From Rhodospirillales bacterium (GTDB lineage: Bacteria > Pseudomonadota > Alphaproteobacteria > Rhodospirillales > UBA2165): 39,350 nucleotides of DNA. The notes under the pieces were generated by a model. The model was given only the letters and a program-made list of their open reading frames with translations, was not told the DNA's origin and did not search any database. Position numbers and translations under genes: made by a program. Shown in pieces: positions 1-9,252 of this stretch. The stretch spans positions 1 through 39,350 of the forward strand of contig JAPPFK010000013.1 in NCBI GenBank assembly GCA_028823885.1, in the 5' to 3' direction. How positions within the stretch are numbered: position 1 is the stretch's first letter; every line of letters begins with the position of its first letter.

Positions 1-1
1 G

Positions 2-370
2 CGGTTCCGGGCACTGCGGCTCGCTATCGGCGGTACAGCCGGCGGTGGCTCGCCGCGTATCGGCCGCGAACTGTTCCAGGGCGAGCCCGGATCCCTGAGC
101 CAGCCGGGGGCGGGCGGGTGGCCGCCCTTTCTGGCCGCGCTGTGCGAGGACGGGCTGTGCCTGCCCGGCAAGATGGACGGGCTGCTGGCCTGGCCCGGAC
201 GCGAATTGGTGTTCCGTGGACGGGATACGTTCGGCGTGTCGACGGGAATCGCCCACGTGAAGGTTTCTTTTGAGGCACGGGACGGCGGAGCCGCGATCAT
301 GGCCAAGGCCTATCCGGCCGCCGTGTATCTCCCGTTCGAGGAGATCGAGTCGCGGTTCGCCTTGCGATGA
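2..370 (+). CDS. C-terminal part of an unidentified protein truncated by the window edge
   Basis: Frame 2 is open from base 2 to the stop at 368-370 (RFRALRLAIGGTAGGG...EEIESRFALR*); converges on the ABC gene. Confidence 0.45.
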   Translation, partial: RFRALRLAIGGTAGGGSPRIGRELFQGEPGSLSQPGAGGWPPFLAALCEDGLCLPGKMDGLLAWPGRELVFRGRDTFGVSTGIAHVKVSFEARDGGAAIMAKAYPAAVYLPFEEIESRFALR

Positions 371-380
371 CCTTTCGGGG

Positions 381-3308
381 TCAAGTCAGCTGCCGGCGTA
401 CCAGGTCGCGAAACGGCCCGTCGGCGTCGGCCAGCTCGTCGAACCGGCCGACCTGAACGACTTTCCCGGCTTCGAGCACATAGATGCGGTCGGCCCCGCG
501 TATCGTCGACATCCGGTGGGCGACGACGATTCGCGTCGCGGTCGAATTGCGTATTCCGTCCATCAGGGCCGCCTGGTTTCTGTGATCCAGCCAATTGGTG
601 GCCTCGTCAAGGATGACGATGCGCGGGTTGCGCACCAGCGCCCGGGCGATCCGGATGCGCTGGCTCTGCCCGCCCGAGACGACGGCCGCGCGTTCTCCCA
701 TGCTGGTATACATTTGCATCGGCATCGCCGCGATATCGCGGTCGACCGCGGCTTGGCGGGCGGCGCGCCAAGCGTCGTCCACCGTCAGGCTCTGGTCCTG
801 GCCGACGATGTTGTTGAGAACGGTGCCGATCTGAACGCCCCCGTCCTGGAGCACCGCGCCGACCTGCCGGCGCACCGAGACCGGATCGAGATGGGCAAGG
901 TCGCGATCGTCGTAGTAGACGGCGCCTCCGGCGGGCGTCTCGAGGCCGAGCGCGAGACGCACCAGCGTGCTCTTGCCGGCGCCCGACTCGCCGACGATGG
1001 CAATGAATTCGCCGGGGTTCGCGTGGATGTCGACGCCATCCAGTACAGGCGGTCCCGTGTCGTCGTATCGGAAGCTCACGGACTCGAAACGAAGCGCGCC
1101 GCCCAACACGGCCGGAGGACCGGGCCGGGATCCGGCCTCGGGGCGAGCGCCGAGAATGGGCAGAACCTGTTCGCAGGCGGGCCCGACCGACGCGATGGAC
1201 TCGAATGCCGCGCCAAGCGCCACGATGGACGCGTAGAAGATCATCGAGGCGACATAGGCAACCAGGAATTCGCCGACCCCGAGCGCGCCGTCTTCCCGCC
1301 AGTAGGCGGCGGCGAACAGGACGGCTGCCGCCAGCAGCGGCACCGCCGCGCCGAACGCCGTCAGGTGCTCGTTCAGGATGCCGATGCGGATCTCCGCCAG
1401 CTTGTGCTCGCGGTAGCGCCGCGCCCAGGACGCCCGGGCCGATGCTTCCGCTCCCGCCGCCTGCAGCTTCCGGACGCCGTCGATGAGTTGCGACAGGTGA
1501 CCGGCGAGGAGGCGTTCCTCGCGGAACCGGCGCCGCTGCGCGGCCATCTGCGCCGCGCCGAAAGCGAGGATGACCGCCAACGCGCCGAGGCCGATACCCA
1601 TGCTCAGCCAGCCGAGCACGGCATCGTAGAGGAACACGAGCGCGATTGACGGCACGAGAAACAGAACGGACAGGAGCGCGGCCCCCGTCGCGCCGGAGAG
1701 CCGGTCGCGCACCGTCTGGAAGGCCAGCGCCCTCATGGATATCTCGCCCGAGTTGTATCCGCGATAGAACCGTGTATGGAGCCTCAGCAGGCGATCCCAA
1801 AGCGCGGCGGTGGCCCGCGCCGCAAGCCGGCCCTCGATGCGCATGACCGTCGTACCGCGCAGCACATGGGCCAGCGCGGCGGCGGCAGCGAGCAGCACCA
1901 GCATCAGCGCGAGCCGCAGAAGCGCGCCGCCGTCGCCCGACGGGATCACGCGGTCGACCAGCACGCCGATGCCCGCCGCCGGCGCCAGGGCAAGGATACC
2001 CGCCGCAAGACCGGCGCCGATAACGCGCACAAGATCCGCGCCGGATCTTCCCGCGGCGGCCGCAAGCAACTCCCCCGCGCCGACGGGCCGGTCGGCGGGC
2101 AGAGGCCGGTAGAGGACGTAGGCGTCGGGTGCGAGCGTCACGGCTTCCGCCCGCCCCACCGGCGAGGACCCGCCGGTCTCCGGATCGTGCAGCCGGTACC
2201 GGCCCATCGTCCCCGGAACGTGGGCGACGGGGGTGCCGCCCTCGTTCGGGAAGGCCAGCATGGCTCCGCTGTCCGCGCGCCACCAGCGGTCTTCGGGCGA
2301 CAGGCGCACCTGCCGGGCGCGTACACCCGATGCATGCAGCAGTTCCGGTAAGTCCGGCGGCTCGTCCGCAGGGCCGCCCGGGGTCCGGATGGCGACACCC
2401 TCGTGCTGCCCCACGGCGCGGAGCGCGGCAATCAGCTGCCCGCCGGCGGAAGCCTCCGGCTGGGACGAACCGAGAAATCCGAACAGGCGCCGCCGCGCCT
2501 CGTCCTCGTCGTGGCGGCGCCACGCCGATCGGGCGACCTGGAGATTGACCTGGTCGGCCAGCAGCATCCGGCGATTGATGACCTCCGCCCCGAATGCGAG
2601 CCGGTGAAACCCGGGCAAAGCGCGAGACAGGAGCGTCTCGGCGCCCAGCGCCCGCGAAGACAGAACGTCCACGACGGCGGGGTCGCGAAGCGTGGCCCAG
2701 TTGTCCCGCGTAAGCGGCACGAGATCGTCGGCCTCCGGCTCCTCGGTGCCGAAGAATTGCGCCGCGCCTCCCTTGACCCACACGACGCCGCCGGCGCTCG
2801 TCAACACGCCGCGGGCCTCGGCACCCGCTCCTTCGCCGAGCTGCATGTCGGGGCGCGGATGAACCTCGATTTGCGCGGCGATCGCGGAAGCGATGCCGGC
2901 TATCCAGTCATCGGCGTCCTCGGCAAGAACCCCGTGTATCCCATCAACGCCGGCCTGGGTTCCGGCAAAGACGCGTTCAGCCGGTATTCGGCGCAGGATT
3001 GTGTCCGGCACTCCCTTGGCGAGGAGCCGCAACTCCTCGGCGTCGGGCGCGCCAAAGGCGAGCCGGCCGGCTTCCAGCCGCAGCACATGGCGAAACGGCG
3101 CCTCCGCCATGCCGTCCCGGACCCAGATAAGAAAGACGTCGAGGGCGCCGCGCTCGACGAACCACAGGCTTTCGGGATCGTCGAACCGCACGGGCCGGTT
3201 GCCGGCCGCCGGCACCGCCTCGCCGTGGGATACCGCGAATTCAGCCAGAACGCGGCGATCCGGATTGGTGGCCTGCGGGCCGGTGCCGTCTGCGCGATCA
3301 GGAGGCAT
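381..3308 (-). CDS. NHLM-type bacteriocin/microcin ABC transporter, fused permease/ATP-binding protein (ABC2 type)
   Basis: About 975 aa with long N-terminal region, TM region, Walker A GESGAGKST, signature VSGGQSQRIRIARAL, Walker B IVILDEATNWLD. ATG at 3308 overlaps the stop of the upstream ABC gene (3298-3300). Confidence 0.85.
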   Translation of the reverse strand: MPPDRADGTGPQATNPDRRVLAEFAVSHGEAVPAAGNRPVRFDDPESLWFVERGALDVFLIWVRDGMAEAPFRHVLRLEAGRLAFGAPDAEELRLLAKGVPDTILRRIPAERVFAGTQAGVDGIHGVLAEDADDWIAGIASAIAAQIEVHPRPDMQLGEGAGAEARGVLTSAGGVVWVKGGAAQFFGTEEPEADDLVPLTRDNWATLRDPAVVDVLSSRALGAETLLSRALPGFHRLAFGAEVINRRMLLADQVNLQVARSAWRRHDEDEARRRLFGFLGSSQPEASAGGQLIAALRAVGQHEGVAIRTPGGPADEPPDLPELLHASGVRARQVRLSPEDRWWRADSGAMLAFPNEGGTPVAHVPGTMGRYRLHDPETGGSSPVGRAEAVTLAPDAYVLYRPLPADRPVGAGELLAAAAGRSGADLVRVIGAGLAAGILALAPAAGIGVLVDRVIPSGDGGALLRLALMLVLLAAAAALAHVLRGTTVMRIEGRLAARATAALWDRLLRLHTRFYRGYNSGEISMRALAFQTVRDRLSGATGAALLSVLFLVPSIALVFLYDAVLGWLSMGIGLGALAVILAFGAAQMAAQRRRFREERLLAGHLSQLIDGVRKLQAAGAEASARASWARRYREHKLAEIRIGILNEHLTAFGAAVPLLAAAVLFAAAYWREDGALGVGEFLVAYVASMIFYASIVALGAAFESIASVGPACEQVLPILGARPEAGSRPGPPAVLGGALRFESVSFRYDDTGPPVLDGVDIHANPGEFIAIVGESGAGKSTLVRLALGLETPAGGAVYYDDRDLAHLDPVSVRRQVGAVLQDGGVQIGTVLNNIVGQDQSLTVDDAWRAARQAAVDRDIAAMPMQMYTSMGERAAVVSGGQSQRIRIARALVRNPRIVILDEATNWLDHRNQAALMDGIRNSTATRIVVAHRMSTIRGADRIYVLEAGKVVQVGRFDELADADGPFRDLVRRQLT

Positions 3309-3813
3309 GAACGAGCTCCCTGTAGAGGCCGTCTTCAACCGCCACCAGCCGGTCATGCACGCCGTCCTGGACCGCACGCCCGCCATCGAGCACGACGATC
3401 CGGTCGCAGTCGCGGATCGTGCTTAGGCGATGGGCGACGATCAGGCAGGAGCAGCCGCGGCGGCGCAGGGCATCGTCGATGCGGCTCTCGGTGATCGCAT
3501 CGAGCGCCCCCGTCGCCTCGTCAAGAATCAGCAGCGAGGGACCCGGCACCAGGGCGCGGGCGATTTCCACACGCTGGCGCTGGCCGCCGCTGAAGTTGCG
3601 CCCCCACTCTTCCACTTCGGCGTCGTAGCCGTGGGCGCGGGCCATGATCTCTTCGTGGATCGCCGCATCCCGGGCCGCGGCGATCAACTGCGGGTCCGGA
3701 ACGGTGGGATTCCAAAGCGTGAGGTTGTCGCGCACCGTGCCCGCGATGAGCGCCGTGTCCTGGCTCACGAACGATATGGAATCGTTCAGGACGTCGCGCG
3801 GAATATCCTCGCG
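3298..3813 (-). pseudogene. C-terminal remnant of a second NHLM-type ABC transporter (ABC1/peptidase-containing type), 5' part missing
   Basis: REDIPRDVLNDSISFVSQDTALIAGTVRDNLTLWNP...NFSGGQRQRVEIARAL...RRRGCSCLIVAHRLSTIRDCDRIVVLD. Homology stops near 3813; the upstream ORF extension is antisense to a P450 fragment. Confidence 0.75.
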
Positions 3814-3814
3814 G

Positions 3815-4072
3815 CCCAACCGCGACGAAACCGTGTTTCCCGACGGCGGCATCCTGGACATCGACCGCCGCAACGCCCGGGACCATCTCTCGTTCGGACA
3901 CGGCGCCCACTTCTGCCTCGGCGCGCCGCTCGCCCGGCTCGAAATGAAAATCATTTTGGAGGAGTTGACGCGCCGCCTGCCCCACATCCGGCTTGCGGGC
4001 AACGGACCGCCCGACGTCTTCCGGACCTTCACCTTCAGGGGGCTGAAGCACCTCACCGTCGAGTGGGGATGA
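3815..4072 (+). pseudogene. C-terminal fragment of a bacterial cytochrome P450
   Basis: NRDETVFPDGGILDIDRRNARDHLSFGHGAHFCLGAPLARLEMKIILEELTRRLPHIRL...: heme-Cys motif FGHGAHFCLG and the preceding NRDE/DIDRR region. The N-terminal ~300 aa expected for a P450 are absent. Confidence 0.85.
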
Positions 4073-4144
4073 CGTCCTCGAGCCGTCCGCCGGGCGCCAG
4101 GGAAGCCGGCTTTGATACCCGCATCCCGATTGCGGCCGATATGG

Positions 4145-5023
4145 CTACCGCGGTAGCGGCCGAGTTGCGGAAATGAACCGGTATGTGAATAGGCCTTCCG
4201 ACAATCCCTCGGCGTAGGCGACCGATGCGTCCATGAACTCCTGGAAGGCGGGATGGGTCTCGCGGAGCTGCGGATTCAGGAACGAAACCGACAAAAAGCC
4301 CCGCCGGATCCGGTCCGTCGACGGCAGCGCTTCGCTGGTGAGATCCTGCTCCTCGATCGCGGTGAAGCCCGCTTCCTCGACCATCGCGAACACATCGGGC
4401 CACGACTCCATGGCGGGCAGGCGCCAGTTGCGCTCCACCGCGGCGATGAGAGCGGCATGCCGTTCCGAACTCGGCCCATTTTCCTTCAGCAGCTCCGCTT
4501 CGAGGACCTGCCAGCGCCCTCCCGGCTTGAGAACCCGGTAGACGCCCCGCAGATAAGCGGGCTTGTCGGCGGCGTAACAGAAGGATTCGTGGTTCAGGAC
4601 CGCATCGAAACCGGCGTCCGGGAACGGCAGGTCCATGAAGTCCCCGTGCCGGAATTCCACCAGATGGCCGACGCCGCGCTCCTGCGCCTTCCGCGCCGCC
4701 ACGGCAACATGCGGCTCGCAGTTCGTCAAACCGGTGACCCTCACGCCATGGGTTTCGGCCAGGAAGATCGCCGTGCCGCCCACGCCGCAGCCGGCGTCGA
4801 GCACATGCTCGCCCGGTCCGAGGCGGCACCCTTGAACCAGGGTGCGGTTGGCGCGGTCGAGGCCTTCGGCGTTGGTCCGGGTTTCCGGCCCCCAAAGTCC
4901 CCGGTGAATCGACAGATGCTCCGGGTTCTTGGTCAACACGAGCTCGGTCAGGCCCGCATAGAGATCGGATACCGGCCTCTCAGCTTCCGTTCGACCGGAC
5001 GAAGGCGTTCCGCCGGGCCCCAT
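4145..5023 (-). CDS. Class I SAM-dependent methyltransferase (copy 1)
   Basis: Motif I [17 protein letters not shown], motif [20 protein letters not shown]; highly similar to copy 2 at 5183-6055. Confidence 0.85.
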   Translation of the reverse strand: [292 protein letters not shown]

Positions 5024-5182
5024 TCATCCTCTCCTCATGGAGGTCCGGCGAGATATCGACAAGCTCGGCCAAACCGGATAACAGTCGCGAGACCGTCGAA
5101 TACAGTCATGAAACCGGCTTGGCAACAACGACATGAGACATGCGGCGCCGCTTGATAATTCGAGGCCGCCGGGAGAATACGA

Positions 5183-6055
5183 ATGAGCCACGGCCAAGGA
5201 GATTGGTCCGAAGGAACGGAAGAGGAGAGGCCGGTCTCCGATCTTTACGCCGCGCTGACGGATCTCATGTCGATGGAGGGGTCCGAACGGCTGTCCATAC
5301 ATCGCGGCCTTTGGGGGCCGGATACCACGACGGACGAAGAAGCCCTGGACCGCGCCAAGCGCACCCTGGTTCAAGGGTGCCGCCTCGGCCCGGGCAAGCA
5401 TGTGCTCGACGCCGGCTGCGGCGTGGGCGGCACGGCGATCTTCCTGGCCGAAACCCATGGCGTACGGGTCACCGGCCTGACGAACTGTGAGCCGCAAGTC
5501 GCCGTGGCGGCGCGGAAGGCGCGCGAGCGCGGCGTCGGCCATCTGGTGGAGTTCAAGTTCGGAGACTTCATGGACCTGCCGTTCCCGGACGCCGCTTTCG
5601 ATATCGTGCTGAACCACGAGTCCCTCTGTTATGCCGTCGACAAGCCCGCTTATCTGCGGGGCGTCTACCGCGTTCTCAAGCCGGGAGGGCGCTGGCGGTC
5701 CCTCGACGCGGACCTGGCGAACCGGACCGAGCCTCTGACGGAACGGCTGGACGCGCTGCTCGCCGCCCTGGAGTGGAACTGGCGCCTGCCTCCCTACCGG
5801 GCGTGGCGCGATGTGCTGTCCATGGCCGAGGAAGCGGGCTTCACCGGGGTCGAGGCGCAGGATCTCACCAGCGAAGCGCTGCCGTCGACCGACCGGATCC
5901 GGCGGCGGTACTCGTTGTTTTCGTTTCTGAATCCGCGAATTCGCGACATGAATCCCGCTTTCCAGGAAGCCATGGATGGATCGGTCTGCTTCGCCCAGGG
6001 ATTGTCGGAAGGCCTGTTCAAGTACCGGCTCATTTCCGCCACGCGCCCCATATGA
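5183..6055 (+). CDS. Class I SAM-dependent methyltransferase (copy 2)
   Basis: [48 protein letters not shown]; diverges from copy 1 across a ~160 bp spacer. Confidence 0.85.
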   Translation: [290 protein letters not shown]

Positions 6056-6104
6056 CAGCGGACCGGGCGGCGGTGGATTGGCGGCGGGAACGGCCGAAAA
6101 AGAG

Positions 6105-6181
6105 TGGTGGGCCTGGCAGGACTCGAACCTGCAACCAGACCGTTATGAGCGGCCGGCTCTAACCAATTGAGCTACAGGCCC
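6105..6181 (-). tRNA. tRNA with CAU anticodon (tRNA-Ile2(CAU) favoured over elongator tRNA-Met)
   Basis: Minus strand GGGCCTGTAGCTCAATTGGTTAGAGCCGGCCGCTCATAACGGTCTGGTTGCAGGTTCGAGTCCTGCCAGGCCCACCA: 7-bp acceptor stem, CTCATAA anticodon loop, GGTTCGAGTCC T arm, encoded CCA. Confidence 0.93.
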
Positions 6182-6267
6182 CACCGAGGTGGCAGAGCTT
6201 ATACCAAGCGCGCCCGGCCGAATACAGATGTGGAATTGCCTGCATTATCGGCAACTCGGCGGCGCCG

Positions 6268-7572
6268 TCACCGGATCATCGTCTCCGGCAAGAGCAGCGC
6301 AATCTTGGGAAAGAGAACAAGCAGCGCCGTGCACACCAGCATGGCCCCCCAGAAGGGGATGACGCCCCTGAAGATTTCGCCCATGGGCACGCCCTCGGCG
6401 ATCCCCTTGACGACGAAGACGTTCAGGCCCAGGGGCGGGCTGATCAGGCTCATCTCCAGCACGACCACGAGGAGCACCCCGAACCAGATGGGATCGAAGC
6501 CCATATCGACGATCATCGGGAAAACGATGGGGATGGTCAGCACCATGATGGCGAACCCTTCGAGGAAGGTGCCGAGCACGATGTAGCCGAGGATGATCAT
6601 GATCAGCACGGTGGTCGGCGCGAGGTTCAGTCCTCCCACCATCTGCGCGAGATCGGCGGGCAGCTGGGTGACGGCGAGGAACGGGTTGAAAATGAAGGCG
6701 CCGATCAGGATCAGGTAGACCATGGCGAAGGTCTTGATGGTCTCCAGCACACAGAACTTGATCGTCTCCAGATTGACCCGGCCGCGCACCACCATCAGCA
6801 TGAAGGTGAAGAACGCGCCGACGGCCGCCGCCTCCACCGGCGTAAATACGCCGAGATAGATTCCGCCGAGCACGACGATGACGATGACCATCAGCGCCGA
6901 GGCGCTGCCGACCGAAGCCATCCGTTCCCGCCAGTCGTGGCGGCCGGCCCGCGGCCCGATGGCCGGATTGAAGCGGGTGAGTATGTAGATGGTCAGCATG
7001 AACAAACCGGTGAGCAGAATGCCCGGCAGCACGCCCGCCAGGAACAACTGCCCGATGGATTCCTCCGTCAGCAGGGCGTAGATGATGAACCCGGTGCTGG
7101 GCGGGATGAGGATGCCGAGGGTGCCGCCCGCCGCCACACAGCCGGTGGCCAGCCTCGGGTGATACTCATAGCGCTTCATTTCGGGCAGCGAGACCCGTCC
7201 CATGGTGACGGCGGAGGCGAGGCTGGAGCCCGACACCGCCGCGAAGCCCGCGCAGCCGACGATGGTCGCGGACGCCAGGCCGCCCGGCCAATGGCCGACC
7301 AGCGAGCGGGCCATGTCGTAAAGCTCGCGGCTCATGCCGGACACCATGGCGAAATTCCCCATCAGCACGAACAGCGCGATGATACTGAGATCGTAATTGT
7401 AGGAAATCTCGAACGGGATGGTGCCGAGGAGCGCCAGGGTGGCGTCGACCCCGTTGAGCCAAAAATAGCCGAAGGTGCCGGCGAGCCCCAGCGCGATGCC
7501 GATGGGGAACCGCATGAAGATGAGGACGAACAGGACCCCGAGGGTATAGAGGCCGATAGCGGTGGCGCTCAC
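6268..7572 (-). CDS. dctM: TRAP transporter large permease (DctM family)
   Basis: 434 aa, multi-TM; FPIGIALGLAG, GSSLASAVTMGRVSLPEM, GGTLGILIPPS, SPPLGLNVFVVKGIA. Confidence 0.93.
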   Translation of the reverse strand: MSATAIGLYTLGVLFVLIFMRFPIGIALGLAGTFGYFWLNGVDATLALLGTIPFEISYNYDLSIIALFVLMGNFAMVSGMSRELYDMARSLVGHWPGGLASATIVGCAGFAAVSGSSLASAVTMGRVSLPEMKRYEYHPRLATGCVAAGGTLGILIPPSTGFIIYALLTEESIGQLFLAGVLPGILLTGLFMLTIYILTRFNPAIGPRAGRHDWRERMASVGSASALMVIVIVVLGGIYLGVFTPVEAAAVGAFFTFMLMVVRGRVNLETIKFCVLETIKTFAMVYLILIGAFIFNPFLAVTQLPADLAQMVGGLNLAPTTVLIMIILGYIVLGTFLEGFAIMVLTIPIVFPMIVDMGFDPIWFGVLLVVVLEMSLISPPLGLNVFVVKGIAEGVPMGEIFRGVIPFWGAMLVCTALLVLFPKIALLLPETMIR

Positions 7573-7573
7573 G

Positions 7574-8068
7574 TCACTCTCCGCCGGGCGTGTCGGGCTT
7601 CTCCTCGGCCGGGAAGAATATCCGCAGGATCATGACGAAGGCGAACAGCGCCGCGCCGAAAGCGAGGATGTAATAGAACGGATAGAACGGGATCAGCACC
7701 AGTTGGGAGGCTTCGTTGAACTCCCGCACATCGACGGACTGCACCAGGGTTCGCCAGGCGATGACCAGAAAGAACAGGCCGCCCGCCAGGCTGATGAAGC
7801 GGTTGAGGAGGCCCTGAACGCCCCGCCCCATCTTGTTGTAGAAGATGTCGATGGCGACATGCCCGTTGTGAAAGCCGCAATAGGCAAGGCCCAGAAACAC
7901 CATCACCAGCACGGCGAAGTGGGTGATGTCGAAGACGCCGGTGATGGGACTATTGAAAAAATATCGTCCGGCCACGTCGGCTGTGGTCAGCAGCATCAAG
8001 GCGACGAGAATGATTCCCGCGATGAATGCCGCCGCCGTAACGACCAGCCGAGTGGCGCGGACGAGCAT
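7574..8068 (-). CDS. dctQ: TRAP transporter small permease (DctQ family)
   Basis: Four-TM small protein between dctM and dctP; TADVAGRYFFNSPITGVFDITHFAVLVMVFLGLAY. Start taken at MLVRATRLV. Confidence 0.88.
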   Translation of the reverse strand: MLVRATRLVVTAAAFIAGIILVALMLLTTADVAGRYFFNSPITGVFDITHFAVLVMVFLGLAYCGFHNGHVAIDIFYNKMGRGVQGLLNRFISLAGGLFFLVIAWRTLVQSVDVREFNEASQLVLIPFYPFYYILAFGAALFAFVMILRIFFPAEEKPDTPGGE

Positions 8069-8082
8069 GGCGCTATGATCGC

Positions 8083-9123
8083 CTATGACGATTTGCCGGT
8101 GTAGTCGGCGACCATCTGGCCGTAGGGCAGGCCCTGGCCCTCGAAGTCCTTGATCCACTGGGTCTTGGCGGCCTGGAGCCGTTCAACCCATTTCGCCTTC
8201 TCGGCGTCGGTCAACTTGGTGATCGAGGTGTCGGGCCGGTCGGTAATGGTCTTGATGCCGCCGGCGCGGGCGCGTTCATAGGACCGGGCGCCGATCAGGC
8301 TGAACTCGGGACCGCTGTTCTTGTCGATCACCGCCTTCTGCGCCGGGCTGAGCTTGTCGTAGGCGGCCCGGTTCATGGCGATGATCTGCGGCGAGTAGCC
8401 CATGGGCAGATCGACGATGTAGTGTTTCACCACCTCGGCGAGCTTGAAGCTCCTGACCGTGGAAATGCCGACGATGGCGCCGTCGACCACGCCCTTTTCG
8501 AGCGCGCCGTAGGTCTGCGGCATGGGCATGGCGACCGGGATCGCGCCCAGCGCCTTGATGATCGCGGCCTGGTTGCGGGACGGGGTGCGCAGCTTGAGGC
8601 CCTTCAGGTCATCGGGCGTGCGGACAACCTTGTTGGTCATGACCACCGGCACGTCGGTGCCCCAGAGACCCAGCAGCTTCACCCGCTTGTAATCCTCGGC
8701 GATGTGCTTGTCGTAAATCCGCCACATGGCCTTGGTGGCTTCGACGGAATCCGCGTACTGAAGCGGAATTTCCATCACCAGGGTGCGCGGGAACAAAGTC
8801 GAGGTGTAGCCCGGAAGATGGAACTCGATGTCGGCGATGCCGTTGACCACCCGCTTGAAGGCGCCGGGGGGCTTGCCGCCGATCTGCCCGCCGGGGAAGC
8901 CGACGATGTTGAGGCCGGCGCCGGCACCCGACAGGGTCTTGCCCCAGGGCACCATCATCCCCGCCCATATGGGATGTTTGGGGCTGGAGAAGAACGCCAT
9001 CTTGAGATCCTTGTCGGCGGCCTGCGCCGAACCGGCGAACAGGCCGGCGCCGAACGCGATGACGCCGGCCGCCGAAACGGCCAGGGCCGTCCGGCGGGAG
9101 AACTTGGGTAACGACTTGATCAT
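8083..9123 (-). CDS. dctP: TRAP transporter substrate-binding protein (DctP family)
   Basis: Signal peptide with twin Arg (SRRTALAVSAAGVIAFGAGLFAGSAQA); KGLKLRTPSRNQAAIIKALGAIPVAMPMPQTYGALEKGVVDGAI. Confidence 0.92.
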   Translation of the reverse strand: MIKSLPKFSRRTALAVSAAGVIAFGAGLFAGSAQAADKDLKMAFFSSPKHPIWAGMMVPWGKTLSGAGAGLNIVGFPGGQIGGKPPGAFKRVVNGIADIEFHLPGYTSTLFPRTLVMEIPLQYADSVEATKAMWRIYDKHIAEDYKRVKLLGLWGTDVPVVMTNKVVRTPDDLKGLKLRTPSRNQAAIIKALGAIPVAMPMPQTYGALEKGVVDGAIVGISTVRSFKLAEVVKHYIVDLPMGYSPQIIAMNRAAYDKLSPAQKAVIDKNSGPEFSLIGARSYERARAGGIKTITDRPDTSITKLTDAEKAKWVERLQAAKTQWIKDFEGQGLPYGQMVADYTGKSS

Positions 9124-9252
9124 TTGAACCTCCGTGTTGCGATGTGTTGCCGACCCTCGGGGGTCTTGTTTTCGCTTATTTTAAGGGGGTAATCGGCGGG
9201 CCGCCAAGCCACTTGGGTGGGCGGAATCCCATGTGGAATGGGACATCGCGCA

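Noticed and set aside
3298-4056. 252-aa ORF as a full gene
   Set aside because: Its first ~80 codons are antisense to a clear P450 C-terminus; only the part below about 3813 is ABC homologous, so it is reported as a remnant.
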